A DNA stretch of 13,866 nt, taken from assembly GCA_902796215.1 (NCBI GenBank), contig CADBNY010000043.1, forward strand, positions 1 to 13,866, given 5' to 3'. Source of the DNA: an uncultured Erysipelotrichaceae bacterium (GTDB lineage Bacteria; Bacillota_I; Bacilli_A; RF39; UBA660). The notes below the pieces were generated by a model. That model ran no database searches. It saw only the letters and a list, made by a program, of their open reading frames with translations, and was not told the origin of the DNA. Numbering within the stretch: position 1 is the first letter of the stretch; each line of letters begins with the position of its first letter. A program made the translations under genes and the position numbers. This document shows positions 1 through 6,715 of this stretch, piece by piece.

Positions 1-264
1 AAAATAAACAACTGTATCTATTTGCATTGTAACATTATCTTTTGTAATAACTGGTTGTGGAGCAAAATCTTTAACAATTTCTTTTAAACTTACATTATTA
101 GCAACCCTCTCAATAAAAGGAATAACATAATGAAGTCCAGTTTGCATAGTTCTATGATAAGCTCCTAATCTTTCAATAACATAAGCCCTTGATTGTGGAA
201 TAATTTTTATTCCTAATGCAGCAATCACTACAAGAATAATCAAAACTATTAGTCCAAATCCCAT
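1..264 (-). CDS. SPFH/band 7 (stomatin/slipin-like) membrane protein, N-terminal part
   Basis: Only the first 88 codons are inside the window; the gene runs off the left edge. The start is ATG at 264, two bases after the nfeD-like stop, behind a strong AAAGGAGG site that lies inside the end of that gene. One N-terminal membrane helix (about residues 3-21) is followed by a typical SPFH entry: SRAYVIERLGAY, then TGLHYVIPFIERV, then a PQPVITKDNVTMQIDTVVYF segment. This spacing and wording match the paraslipin/QmcA branch of band 7 proteins. Members form large homo-oligomeric cages on the membrane and are linked to membrane microdomains and proteolytic quality control. Pairing with a short NfeD is the usual arrangement and supports the call. 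The missing C-terminal part prevents finer subfamily assignment. Confidence 0.9.
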   Translation of the reverse strand, partial: MGFGLIVLIILVVIAALGIKIIPQSRAYVIERLGAYHRTMQTGLHYVIPFIERVANNVSLKEIVKDFAPQPVITKDNVTMQIDTVVYF

Positions 265-266
265 TT

Positions 267-686
267 TTACTTTTCCTCCTTTTGAACAATGAGTTTAACA
301 CCATCAATGGAAAGTACTTTTACTCTTTCTCCTATATTAATATGTGATTGACTAGACGCCGTCCAAGTACTACCTAAAATCTTTACTTCGCCATATTTAT
401 CTTGGTCAATACTCTTTGTGACTTCACCAATTTTACCAATAACACGATCTAAATTAGTAGGTGTTATATCAAAAGATTTAAATCTCTTTAATAATGGTTT
501 CATAACAAGTAAAGTCATAACACTTGTAATTAAAAATACTAGCAACTGTATAAAAATAGAATCTGTAAAAAAACTACAAATAATAGCAGCAACAGCACCA
601 AAAGCAAACCAAACAGTAACTAGATTTACAGTTAATAATTCTATAACAAGTAATACTGCAAAAAGAACAAACCATTCGACTGTCAT
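267..686 (-). CDS. NfeD-like membrane protein with C-terminal OB fold
   Basis: This 139-residue protein has the short NfeD (NfeD1b-type) layout. It has tightly packed hydrophobic helices between residues 4 and 64, then a soluble OB-fold domain from about 78 to the end (VIGKIGEVTKSID, GEVKILGSTWTA, IGERVKVLSIDGVKLIV). There is no ClpP-like protease part, so it is not the long NfeD. Such proteins are partners of SPFH proteins, and the SPFH gene follows after only two bases, so the two form an operon. The start ATG at 686 has an AGAGGTGAG ribosome site. A promoter with a consensus -10 lies just upstream (705-733). Its role in membrane organisation is known only in outline for the family. Confidence 0.9.
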   Translation of the reverse strand: MTVEWFVLFAVLLVIELLTVNLVTVWFAFGAVAAIICSFFTDSIFIQLLVFLITSVMTLLVMKPLLKRFKSFDITPTNLDRVIGKIGEVTKSIDQDKYGEVKILGSTWTASSQSHINIGERVKVLSIDGVKLIVQKEEK

Positions 687-704
687 AAACTCACCTCTAC
701 TTAA

Positions 705-733
705 ATTATATGTTAAATAATTACTTTTTTCAA
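705..733 (-). promoter_or_regulatory. sigma-A-type promoter for nfeD-SPFH operon
   Basis: Read on the minus strand: -35 TTGAAA at 733-728, 17-base spacer, -10 TATAAT at 710-705. The implied start of transcription is about 10 bases before the ribosome site of the nfeD-like gene. Confidence 0.65.
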
Positions 734-752
734 TAAAAATAAACCTTATTTC

Positions 753-781
753 TTGTTAATATGAAAAATATAGTTTATAAT
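753..781 (+). promoter_or_regulatory. sigma-A-type promoter for the Ig-like surface protein
   Basis: -35 TTGTTA at 753-758, 17-base spacer, -10 TATAAT at 776-781. This gives a short leader of about 19 bases before ATG 807, with AAGGAG at 793-798. It is back to back with the nfeD promoter; the two -35 boxes are 19 bases apart. Confidence 0.6.
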
Positions 782-806
782 GATTCTAAGATAAGGAGTT
801 GGCTTA

Positions 807-1568
807 ATGAGCAAAAATAAGTTTACCGCAAAAGAAAAACGTATTCTTTCTATAACATTGGGAATTTGGGGTACTTTTCTAGTAATTAGCGGATTAATTA
901 TGAACACGCAAATGAAACCAATTATTCAAACCAACTATAGATTAAAAATAGAACGAAAAAAAGTTGAGTTAGCACAAGGAAAAACAAATGAAATTAAACT
1001 AAAAGATATAGAAATAGAAATAAACACACCAATTAGCGTAAACATAAAAGATTATTTAGAAGATTCCAGCATAATTACTGAAGAAACAATAAAAAAATTA
1101 AAATTGGACACCTCAAGAGTAAATATTAATGAAGCAAATACTTATCAATATACAATAACTTATGGTAAGGAAAAATATATCGGAAATATAAAAGTAAAGC
1201 AAAAAGAATTACCAAATATAACCATAACATTAAAAGAAATTAATCTAACAATAGGGGAATCTCTTTCAAGTAACCCCAGAGCATTTATTCAAGAAGATAT
1301 TACAGATGAAGTATTTAACAATTTAACTCTCGATTTATCAAAAGTAAAGCAAAATGTTGCTGGTACATATGAATATTATATTACATATAAAGGAATATCA
1401 TATCAACAAAAAATAATTGTAAAAGAACCAGGTCCAACAATTATTACTCCAAAGGATAACGAGGAGCTAAATTGTCCAAAAGATTCAACAAAAGAAAATG
1501 AAACATGCATCTGCCAAAATGGACAATATGATAAAGAAAAAAATGAATGCAAATTAGAAAATTCTTAA
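807..1568 (+). CDS. membrane-anchored Ig-like repeat protein with four-cysteine C-terminal tip
   Basis: I do not recognise a named family for the whole 253-residue protein. Residues 1-12 are basic, 13-33 form one membrane helix with no clear cleavage site, so the rest should lie outside the cell. Two related modules follow (about 68-133 and 139-207). Each ends in the same pattern: LDTSRVN...NTYQYTITYGKEKY...IKVKQ and LDLSKVK...GTYEYYITYKGISY...IIVKE. This resembles bacterial Ig-like (Big_3-type) repeats. The C-terminal 32 residues carry four cysteines (C223, C234, C236, C248; pattern C-x10-C-x-C-x11-C) that could form two disulfides. The start is set by AAGGAG eight bases before ATG. The gene has its own promoter and a terminator at its stop. 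It precedes the adhesin-sortase operon on the same strand, so a cell-surface role is inferred, not shown. Confidence 0.85.
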   Translation: MSKNKFTAKEKRILSITLGIWGTFLVISGLIMNTQMKPIIQTNYRLKIERKKVELAQGKTNEIKLKDIEIEINTPISVNIKDYLEDSSIITEETIKKLKLDTSRVNINEANTYQYTITYGKEKYIGNIKVKQKELPNITITLKEINLTIGESLSSNPRAFIQEDITDEVFNNLTLDLSKVKQNVAGTYEYYITYKGISYQQKIIVKEPGPTIITPKDNEELNCPKDSTKENETCICQNGQYDKEKNECKLENS

Positions 1569-1593
1569 AATATCCAGAAATGGATATTTTTTT
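1567..1593 (+). terminator. Rho-independent terminator of the Ig-like gene
   Basis: Nine-base arms, AAAATATCC at 1567-1575 and GGATATTTT at 1582-1590, close a six-base loop and run into more T. The hairpin begins inside the TAA stop codon. Confidence 0.7.
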
Positions 1594-1623
1594 GAAATCT
1601 TTTAAACTTTCTTTTTCAAAACA

Positions 1624-1687
1624 CTTTTCTTTATAAAAATTTTTTTTCCTTAAGAGAAAAAGAAATTTTATAAAAACAAAAGAAAAG
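1624..1687. repeat. long imperfect AT-rich inverted repeat
   Basis: The left arm from 1624 (CTTTTCTTTATAAAAATTT...) is mirrored by the right arm ending at 1687, with an extra six bases on the right arm, around a CTTAAG centre near 1650-1655. It lies between the terminator of the Ig-like gene and the promoter of the adhesin operon. It could be a second, weak terminator or simply AT-rich low-complexity DNA. Confidence 0.4.
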
Positions 1688-1706
1688 AAAAATAAAAAAG
1701 TTCAAT

Positions 1707-1735
1707 TTGTCAAACAAAATATTATTTGCTAAGAT
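1707..1735 (+). promoter_or_regulatory. promoter of the thioester adhesin-sortase operon
   Basis: -35 TTGTCA at 1707-1712, exactly 17 bases, then -10 TAAGAT at 1730-1735 preceded by TGC (extended -10). Transcription should start near 1742. That puts the possible TTG (1707) and ATG (1734) start codons upstream of the message. Confidence 0.5.
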
Positions 1736-1750
1736 GAATCCCGTTAAGAA

Positions 1751-1760
1751 AAAAGGAGGG
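1751..1760 (+). promoter_or_regulatory. strong ribosome binding site not followed by a normal start codon
   Basis: AAAAGGAGGG is as strong as the other ribosome sites here. At the best distance (7 bases after GGAGG) the in-frame codon is ATC at 1767; ATT at 1761 is adjacent. No ATG, GTG or TTG lies within range in the adhesin frame. Confidence 0.6.
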
Positions 1761-1766
1761 ATTTTT

Positions 1767-3176
1767 ATCAAAAAAATAAATATTTTCTTAATAATATTTT
1801 TTGTCTTTTTTATAAGTTTAAGCGTAAAAGCAAAAAACACCAGTTTTTATGAAGCAGAATACATTAACGGAATTTATATGAATAAATACAATATTTCCGA
1901 AAAAATAATCTATTATCAAACAGCAAGATTTTTCAGAAATAGTGAAACAAATGAATTTGCTTATTGCTTAGAACCATTTCGTTTTTTTAAAGAACAGAGT
2001 TCATATGAATCAATAACTCCAAACAATTTATCGCAAGAACAAATAAATCTTATTACTAAGATTGCTCATTTTGGATATGGTTATAAGGATCACAGTGATA
2101 CAAAATGGTATGCCATTACTCAATTAATGATATGGCAAGTCGCAGAACCATCAGGAGATTATTATTTTACAGATACACTGAAAGGAAATCGCATAACAGC
2201 TTATCAAAATGAAATGAATGAAATAAATAACCTAATAAATAATTACTCTACTCTACCAAGCTTTTCTAATAAAACTTATGATTTAGTAGAAGATAAAACA
2301 CTGACATTAAGAGATGAAAAAAATGTTCTAAATTCATATATAAGTGATAATCTAAAAATTGAAAATAATGAAGTAAAATTAGAAAATTTAAAGGAAGGAA
2401 CTTATGAATATAAACTAATAAGAACAGATGATTTTTATAATAAACCACTTTTATTTTACCAATCTGCTAATAGTCAAAATTTAGTACAAACAGGAGATAT
2501 TGAAAATATAGAAACTAAAATCACAGTAAACGTCAAAAAAACACGCTTAGAAATAACAAAAATAGATAAAGACACACAATCAGTAATAGCAAGTGGAAAA
2601 GCAAATCTAGATGGGGCTATCTATGAATTATTTGATGAAAATAATAAAAAGATAAAAGATTTGACAATTAAAAACAATCAAAGCATTGTAGAAAATTTAG
2701 AATATGGAAACTATTATCTAATAGAAAAAACTCCAGGTACAGGATATAAATTAGATTCAAAAAAATATGATTTTTCAATAACAAAAGAAAAAACTAAAGT
2801 AGACCTAATCTTAGAAAATGAAGTAATTAAGAAAAAAATAATTGTAGAAAAAAAATATGGGGAAGAAAATAATTTAAGCAATGAAAATAATATCACTTTT
2901 CTTATCTTTAATGAAAAAGAAGAATTAATAGATACAATAACAACAAATGAACTAGGTCTAGCAGAAATAATATTACCGTATGGTGAATATAAAATAGTAC
3001 AACAAAATACAACAGAAGGATATCAAAAAATTGATCCTATAACAATTCAAGTAAAAGATGAAATAGAAGAAAAAATAGAATGTAAAGACTTAAAAATACC
3101 TGTTCCAAACACACATACTGAGAAAGAAAAACAAATTTGGATAATTCTAATTCAAATTTTACTAACAATAATATGA
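1767..3176 (+). CDS. secreted thioester-domain, Cna-B repeat surface adhesin with sortase signal
   Basis: Counting from ATC 1767 gives 469 residues. Residues 1-22 are a classical signal peptide (KK, long hydrophobic core, VKA end). The thioester domain follows: C67 in AYCLEPF and Q119 in ITQLMIWQ, the Cys and Gln that in this family form an internal thioester able to bond covalently to host or other surface amines. One clear SpaA/Cna-B domain (about 270-355) has LEITKID, ANLDGAIYELFD and YYLIEKTPGTGY, with Lys and Glu placed for an isopeptide bond. A weaker second copy runs to about 440. The end is VPNTH (446-450), then a 13-residue hydrophobic stretch with no basic tail. Its TGA overlaps the sortase ATG as ATGA. 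In-frame ATG 1734 and TTG 1707 are alternative starts but lack ribosome sites and would lie upstream of the predicted transcription start. Family call very strong; start uncertain. Confidence 0.9.
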   Translation: MKKINIFLIIFFVFFISLSVKAKNTSFYEAEYINGIYMNKYNISEKIIYYQTARFFRNSETNEFAYCLEPFRFFKEQSSYESITPNNLSQEQINLITKIAHFGYGYKDHSDTKWYAITQLMIWQVAEPSGDYYFTDTLKGNRITAYQNEMNEINNLINNYSTLPSFSNKTYDLVEDKTLTLRDEKNVLNSYISDNLKIENNEVKLENLKEGTYEYKLIRTDDFYNKPLLFYQSANSQNLVQTGDIENIETKITVNVKKTRLEITKIDKDTQSVIASGKANLDGAIYELFDENNKKIKDLTIKNNQSIVENLEYGNYYLIEKTPGTGYKLDSKKYDFSITKEKTKVDLILENEVIKKKIIVEKKYGEENNLSNENNITFLIFNEKEELIDTITTNELGLAEIILPYGEYKIVQQNTTEGYQKIDPITIQVKDEIEEKIECKDLKIPVPNTHTEKEKQIWIILIQILLTII

Positions 3177-3685
3177 TTAAAAAGACATTATATATTTTTA
3201 CTATATTATTTTTCTTATTCTTATTTTCAATTACAACCATAAAAATAAGTAAAGAACCTACAATGATGAATACTATGACCGTTCAAAAAGAAGAAATTGG
3301 AAAAATTATAATAAAAAAAATTAACTTAGAAAAAAATTTATATGAAATAAACAGTCCACAAAATACTGTTGAAAAAAATGTTACAATTTTAAAGGAATCA
3401 ACTCCACCAATAGAAAAAGAAAGTATTATGATTTTAGCAGCACATTCTGGGACAGGAGATATTGCTTATTTTAATTCATTAGACAAATTAGAATTAGATG
3501 ACTCAATCACCCTTATTTATAAAAACAAGAAATACACATACGCTGTAAAAAACATTTGGGAAGAGCCAAAAACTGGATACATAAATTTTAATAAAGAAAA
3601 AGGCAAGCAATTAATATTAACAACATGTAGTCCAACAAACAGAAAAAAACAATTAGTCATTAATTGCATAGAAAAAGCCACGTAA
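3173..3685 (+). CDS. small sortase dedicated to the adjacent adhesin
   Basis: This 170-residue transpeptidase has an N-terminal anchor (about residues 5-23) and a compact sortase barrel. The catalytic His is H91 in ILAAHSG and the catalytic Cys is C152 in ILTTCSP. The third residue, Arg, is less clear: R157 is only five residues after Cys, and the place just before the LVI strand, where Arg often sits, is Q160. The preceding NSPQNTVEKNVTIL stretch also fits sortases. The enzyme should cut the adhesin sorting signal and transfer the protein to the cell wall. The ATG at 3173 shares ATGA with the adhesin stop and has no ribosome site, so translation is probably coupled. An upstream in-frame TTG at 3137 would only prefix an Asn-rich stretch and is unlikely. 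The subclass is not assigned with certainty; the short form is closest to class D-like or minimal sortases. Confidence 0.9.
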   Translation: MIKKTLYIFTILFFLFLFSITTIKISKEPTMMNTMTVQKEEIGKIIIKKINLEKNLYEINSPQNTVEKNVTILKESTPPIEKESIMILAAHSGTGDIAYFNSLDKLELDDSITLIYKNKKYTYAVKNIWEEPKTGYINFNKEKGKQLILTTCSPTNRKKQLVINCIEKAT

Positions 3686-3698
3686 CAAACGTGGCTTT
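3674..3698. terminator. bidirectional terminator between sortase and thioredoxin-fold genes
   Basis: Perfect nine-base arms AAAGCCACG (3674-3682) and CGTGGCTTT (3690-3698) around a seven-base loop that contains the sortase stop codon. On the minus strand the arm is followed by a T run, so it serves the convergent gene ending at 3705 as well. Confidence 0.85.
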
Positions 3699-3704
3699 AT
3701 AATC

Positions 3705-4238
3705 TTATTCTAAAATTGCTCTAATTTCTGATTCCCCCTCTATATAATTGATAACTTTACCAGCTTGAATTTTAATTAGAGTTGGACCATTAATAGACAA
3801 ATCCTCAACAGTATTTGGATTCTTATTAGACTCCTCTGTAGTAGAATGACTTTTATTAAGTCCATCATTCATATCAACATAATAAATAGAAAGTCCGTCA
3901 TCTTTTGCTCTATAATTAGAAATCAATTCATTATAAATAGAGGAAATATCTTCATCACTAGAATCATAATAAATAACATAATATTCTTCATTTTCCATGG
4001 AAAAACTTCTTCCTAACAAAATTTTATCATAAGAAATCGTTTTTTCTTCACTTTGAGTAATATTTTTGTTATCATCAGTTTTAGAATCTTTATTAACAAT
4101 ATAAACTGTTAACAAATAGAAAGTAAAAAAAGAAATAAGAACAGATATAATAGTAATTACTTTCCCTTTTACTCCCAATTTTAAACTACTATTAGTATAA
4201 GAATTGGCATCCATTTTTTGTTTCATTTTCTTTCCCAT
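3705..4238 (-). CDS. membrane-anchored thioredoxin-fold protein lacking CxxC
   Basis: The protein has 177 residues: a basic N-terminus, one membrane helix (27-48), a charged linker, then a thioredoxin-like domain from about 80. The strand EYYVIYYDSSDEDISSIYNELI sits where thioredoxins have the first strand and the CxxC helix, but there is no cysteine at all in the protein. The later GPTLIKIQAGKVINYIEG matches the cis-Pro strand and the following hairpin. So it is likely a redox-inactive thioredoxin fold used for binding or as a scaffold, outside the membrane; this is inferred from pattern, not from a firm family match. It follows the LolA-fold lipoprotein gene by 47 bases on the same strand and is probably cotranscribed. 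GGGTGAG provides the ribosome site for ATG 4238. Confidence 0.75.
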   Translation of the reverse strand: MGKKMKQKMDANSYTNSSLKLGVKGKVITIISVLISFFTFYLLTVYIVNKDSKTDDNKNITQSEEKTISYDKILLGRSFSMENEEYYVIYYDSSDEDISSIYNELISNYRAKDDGLSIYYVDMNDGLNKSHSTTEESNKNPNTVEDLSINGPTLIKIQAGKVINYIEGESEIRAILE

Positions 4239-4285
4239 TTAACTCACCCAAAAAAATTATAACACAAATAAGACAAAGAAATCTA

Positions 4286-5278
4286 TTATTTCATCGAAAC
4301 TATGCCAGTTATTGATTGAGCAACTTCAATCATCTCATCTTTAGACATAACATCACTAATTATATTAAATTCTATTCCATCACTAGACCACGAAAGAGAA
4401 TTATTAGTCATAACACCCAAAGTATCCATTAACTGATATGGCTCTCCAGAAGTTGGAATAACAGTAAATTCTTGAAATACATCTGCTGTTTCTTCAACTA
4501 ACACAAAAGACTTTTCTCCATCATAATTCATAATAACACGCTGTCCATCATCTTTTTTTATCTTCTCTTCTCCTACTAATTTAGTACCTTCTGGAACAAA
4601 TAATGGATAAATAACATCTTCCAATTTAGATTTTTTCTTCACTTCTTCTGAAGTATTTATATCAATAATCTTATCAATTTTAAACTCATCCCTTGATATT
4701 TTATTAGAAAACTTTATTTTATCAAATGTCATTACCATAATTTCAGCACCATTTTTATTATAAACGATAGCCTTTTTAGGATATACCTTCTTATTAAAAA
4801 CAATTTTTTGATTTACTAATTTAGAATTATTTGGATATTGTACTTTAGTTTGAAAAATATACTGATTTTCGTTTTTTTCAAAAGTAAGAGACTTATCTTT
4901 TTTCAAATCATTAAGAAGAGCATCTAATAAATAAATTTGAGAATTTTGATATGGCCAATCACTTTGAAAACGAAAACTCTTATTTAAAGAAGGAGTAAGG
5001 ACATAAACTCCATCAGTATTTTTTAAAATAACCTGTGTATGTTGATTAGCAACATTAGTAAAAATCACCTTATAAAAATCATCTTTTTTATAATAAACTT
5101 CTACATTGTAATTATATATTTCATCATTATTGTTAATTGACAAATCTCCCTTTAAAAAATAACCGGAACTATTTTCCAATTTTTTAGAAAAAGCATGAAC
5201 AACTTCTTTCTCAGTATGCTTAGAACAACCAACTAAAAGAATACAACAAACAATTAATAATAAAGCTTTTTTTTTCAC
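4286..5278 (-). CDS. YdcC/GerS-type LolA-fold lipoprotein, probably sporulation or germination linked
   Basis: With the GTG start at 5278 the protein has 330 residues. The signal peptide ends in a lipobox LLVGC, giving lipidated C18. The body has LolA/LolB-like features: DLSINNNDEIYNYNVEVYYKKDDFYKV, QVILKNTDGVYVLTPSLNKSFRFQSDWPY, then YPLFVPEGTKLVGEEKI and a C-terminal WSSDGIEFNIIS part. This order matches, from memory, the B. subtilis sporulation protein YdcC; C. difficile GerS, a lipoprotein needed for SleC-dependent cortex breakdown, has the same fold. The ribosome site AGAGGG directly abuts ATG 5284 but is at normal distance from GTG 5278, so GTG is preferred. It lies behind the cdaR terminator and has a sigma-E-like promoter candidate. 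A SleC-like gene lies about 4 kb away. The fold call is firm; the germination role is inferred. Confidence 0.85.
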   Translation of the reverse strand: MKKKALLLIVCCILLVGCSKHTEKEVVHAFSKKLENSSGYFLKGDLSINNNDEIYNYNVEVYYKKDDFYKVIFTNVANQHTQVILKNTDGVYVLTPSLNKSFRFQSDWPYQNSQIYLLDALLNDLKKDKSLTFEKNENQYIFQTKVQYPNNSKLVNQKIVFNKKVYPKKAIVYNKNGAEIMVMTFDKIKFSNKISRDEFKIDKIIDINTSEEVKKKSKLEDVIYPLFVPEGTKLVGEEKIKKDDGQRVIMNYDGEKSFVLVEETADVFQEFTVIPTSGEPYQLMDTLGVMTNNSLSWSSDGIEFNIISDVMSKDEMIEVAQSITGIVSMK

Positions 5279-5284
5279 ATTCAT

Positions 5285-5290
5285 CCCTCT
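5285..5290 (-). promoter_or_regulatory. ribosome site that favours GTG 5278 over ATG 5284
   Basis: AGAGGG on the minus strand is immediately followed by ATG AAT GTG. The spacing is about one base to the ATG and seven to the GTG, so initiation at GTG is more plausible. The lipoprotein signal then starts with KKK. Confidence 0.5.
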
Positions 5291-5300
5291 ATTCTAATAA

Positions 5301-5328
5301 AATTTATGATAAAAATATAAATTTATGC
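5301..5328 (-). promoter_or_regulatory. candidate mother-cell sigma-E-like promoter for the YdcC-type lipoprotein
   Basis: Minus strand: GCATA at 5328-5324 and CATAAATT at 5308-5301, 15 bases apart. They resemble the sigma-E -35 (GHATA-type) and -10 (CATACA-T) elements. It sits directly after the cdaR terminator. AT-rich background makes chance matches likely. Confidence 0.3.
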
Positions 5329-5355
5329 AAAAAAAAGATATAGAAAATCTATATC
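5329..5355 (-). terminator. Rho-independent terminator of cdaA-cdaR
   Basis: Minus strand: perfect eight-base arms GATATAGA and TCTATATC (5355-5337) with a three-base loop, followed by eight T. It lies five bases after the cdaR stop. Confidence 0.9.
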
Positions 5356-5359
5356 CTTA

Positions 5360-6715
5360 TTACTTCTCAGAAATACGAACCCTTATTTTCTTTGTCTTCG
5401 ATGTATAAGATAGCTTCAAATCTGATCCCGTAACTTTTACTTCTACTTCATGCTCACCAACACCATAATTCTTAAGATCAATATACGCTGTAATATCAGA
5501 AGCTGTAATATTATTAATAGCCTCTTCACTACCTTTAACAACAACAGTAACCTGACGATCTGATTCCGACAATGCTTGAACCTTCAAATTACTATCCAGA
5601 TTTTCAGAACTTACTGAAATATTATCAAATTCCTTACTAGAAGAATTATCAATAATAACTTTAACAGTCATAGTCTTAGAACTTAATTCTGTAATACCTT
5701 TAGGCTTCTTCAATGTTACATTGAAATCTTTATCTTTTTCCAAGTCTTTAACATCAATTTCTACTTCTAATTGTTGAATCTCATCGATAGCTTCCTGAGA
5801 ACCATAAACTGTAACCTTAGAAAGACTAGTTTCCATTGATTTAATAGATTTTCCGAATGCTAAAGATCCTTTTGGAACAACTCGAACTGGAACCTCCTTA
5901 CTTGGTGATGTAATAGTTACTGTTGCCGTAACTGTCTTCGGAACAATTTCCACATCTAATATTTTTCCATCATTATCATAAGCAACAAGTGGTATATCTT
6001 TTACAGTAATATCACCAGCACTTGGATTTGGAATGTTTTGAACATCTAAAAGTGCTTTTACTGAAGCAACTTGATTAATTTTATACTGAGCACCTTTAAT
6101 AATAACATCTGTACGATCAATTTCAACATTACTAATATATAATTTACTATCTAAGCTCTCTTGATGCAATATATCATAAGTTAAAGATCTATTTTCACTT
6201 ATTTTCTCATAAATTGTTACTGTTACCTGTGAAGGATCCAATTTATAATCTAAAGACTTCAATTGTTGAGTATACTTTAAAGTAACTTTATGATTTCCAG
6301 GTTTTAAACCGGTTAAATCAACACTTACACCTTTTGAAGGTGATTGTTTAGCCAAGAAAATATGCCTTCTCTGACCAATTAATGTAATATCAACTGTTTT
6401 TGGCAATCCTTCAACAACATATAGCTCTTCATTGTAAACAGCTGTTACTGGACGGTCATACAAAATTTCAGCATATTGGTCAATCATAACATTAGATTCA
6501 CGATCAATTACAATAAAAGTTAAGAAAGCTAAAATCAAACTGAACATTAACAAGGTTGACTTCTTACCAGAAACTTTATCAAAAGATTTTATTAATGATT
6601 TTGTTATTTCCATCAACTTTAATATTAATCTCGTAAGGGGAGTAATCAGCAAACGATCAAAGAATAGCCCCATACGTTTAAAAACACCCATTACAATTTT
6701 ACCTATTCTCTTCAT
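5360..6715 (-). CDS. cdaR: CdaR, YbbR-repeat regulator of the di-adenylate cyclase
   Basis: This 451-residue protein has one membrane helix (54-70) and a long extracellular part with about four YbbR domains. They are recognisable by repeated strands such as YVVEGLPKTVDITLIGQ, VEIDRTDVIIKGAQYKINQVASVKALLDV, KVTVYGSQEAIDEIQQLEVEIDV and QVTVVVKGSEEAINNITASDITAYIDL. CdaR binds CdaA and adjusts c-di-AMP synthesis. The gene starts 17 bases inside cdaA, the tight coupling usual for this pair. Unlike many relatives that start close to the helix, it has a roughly 50-residue positively charged, amphipathic N-terminal stretch in the cytoplasm. GAGGAAGAG lies before ATG 6715 and supports the long start. 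glmM, often the next gene, does not follow; a strong terminator does. Confidence 0.93.
   Translation of the reverse strand: MKRIGKIVMGVFKRMGLFFDRLLITPLTRLILKLMEITKSLIKSFDKVSGKKSTLLMFSLILAFLTFIVIDRESNVMIDQYAEILYDRPVTAVYNEELYVVEGLPKTVDITLIGQRRHIFLAKQSPSKGVSVDLTGLKPGNHKVTLKYTQQLKSLDYKLDPSQVTVTIYEKISENRSLTYDILHQESLDSKLYISNVEIDRTDVIIKGAQYKINQVASVKALLDVQNIPNPSAGDITVKDIPLVAYDNDGKILDVEIVPKTVTATVTITSPSKEVPVRVVPKGSLAFGKSIKSMETSLSKVTVYGSQEAIDEIQQLEVEIDVKDLEKDKDFNVTLKKPKGITELSSKTMTVKVIIDNSSSKEFDNISVSSENLDSNLKVQALSESDRQVTVVVKGSEEAINNITASDITAYIDLKNYGVGEHEVEVKVTGSDLKLSYTSKTKKIRVRISEK

Noticed and set aside
418..720. Open frame on the plus strand opposite the nfeD-like gene
   Set aside because: It is an antisense shadow: low-complexity protein, no ribosome site, and the opposite strand codes a clear NfeD family protein.
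3137..3172. TTG start upstream of the sortase
   Set aside because: It would add only an Asn/Ser-rich stretch before the anchor, inside the adhesin gene; ATG 3173 in an ATGA overlap is more natural.
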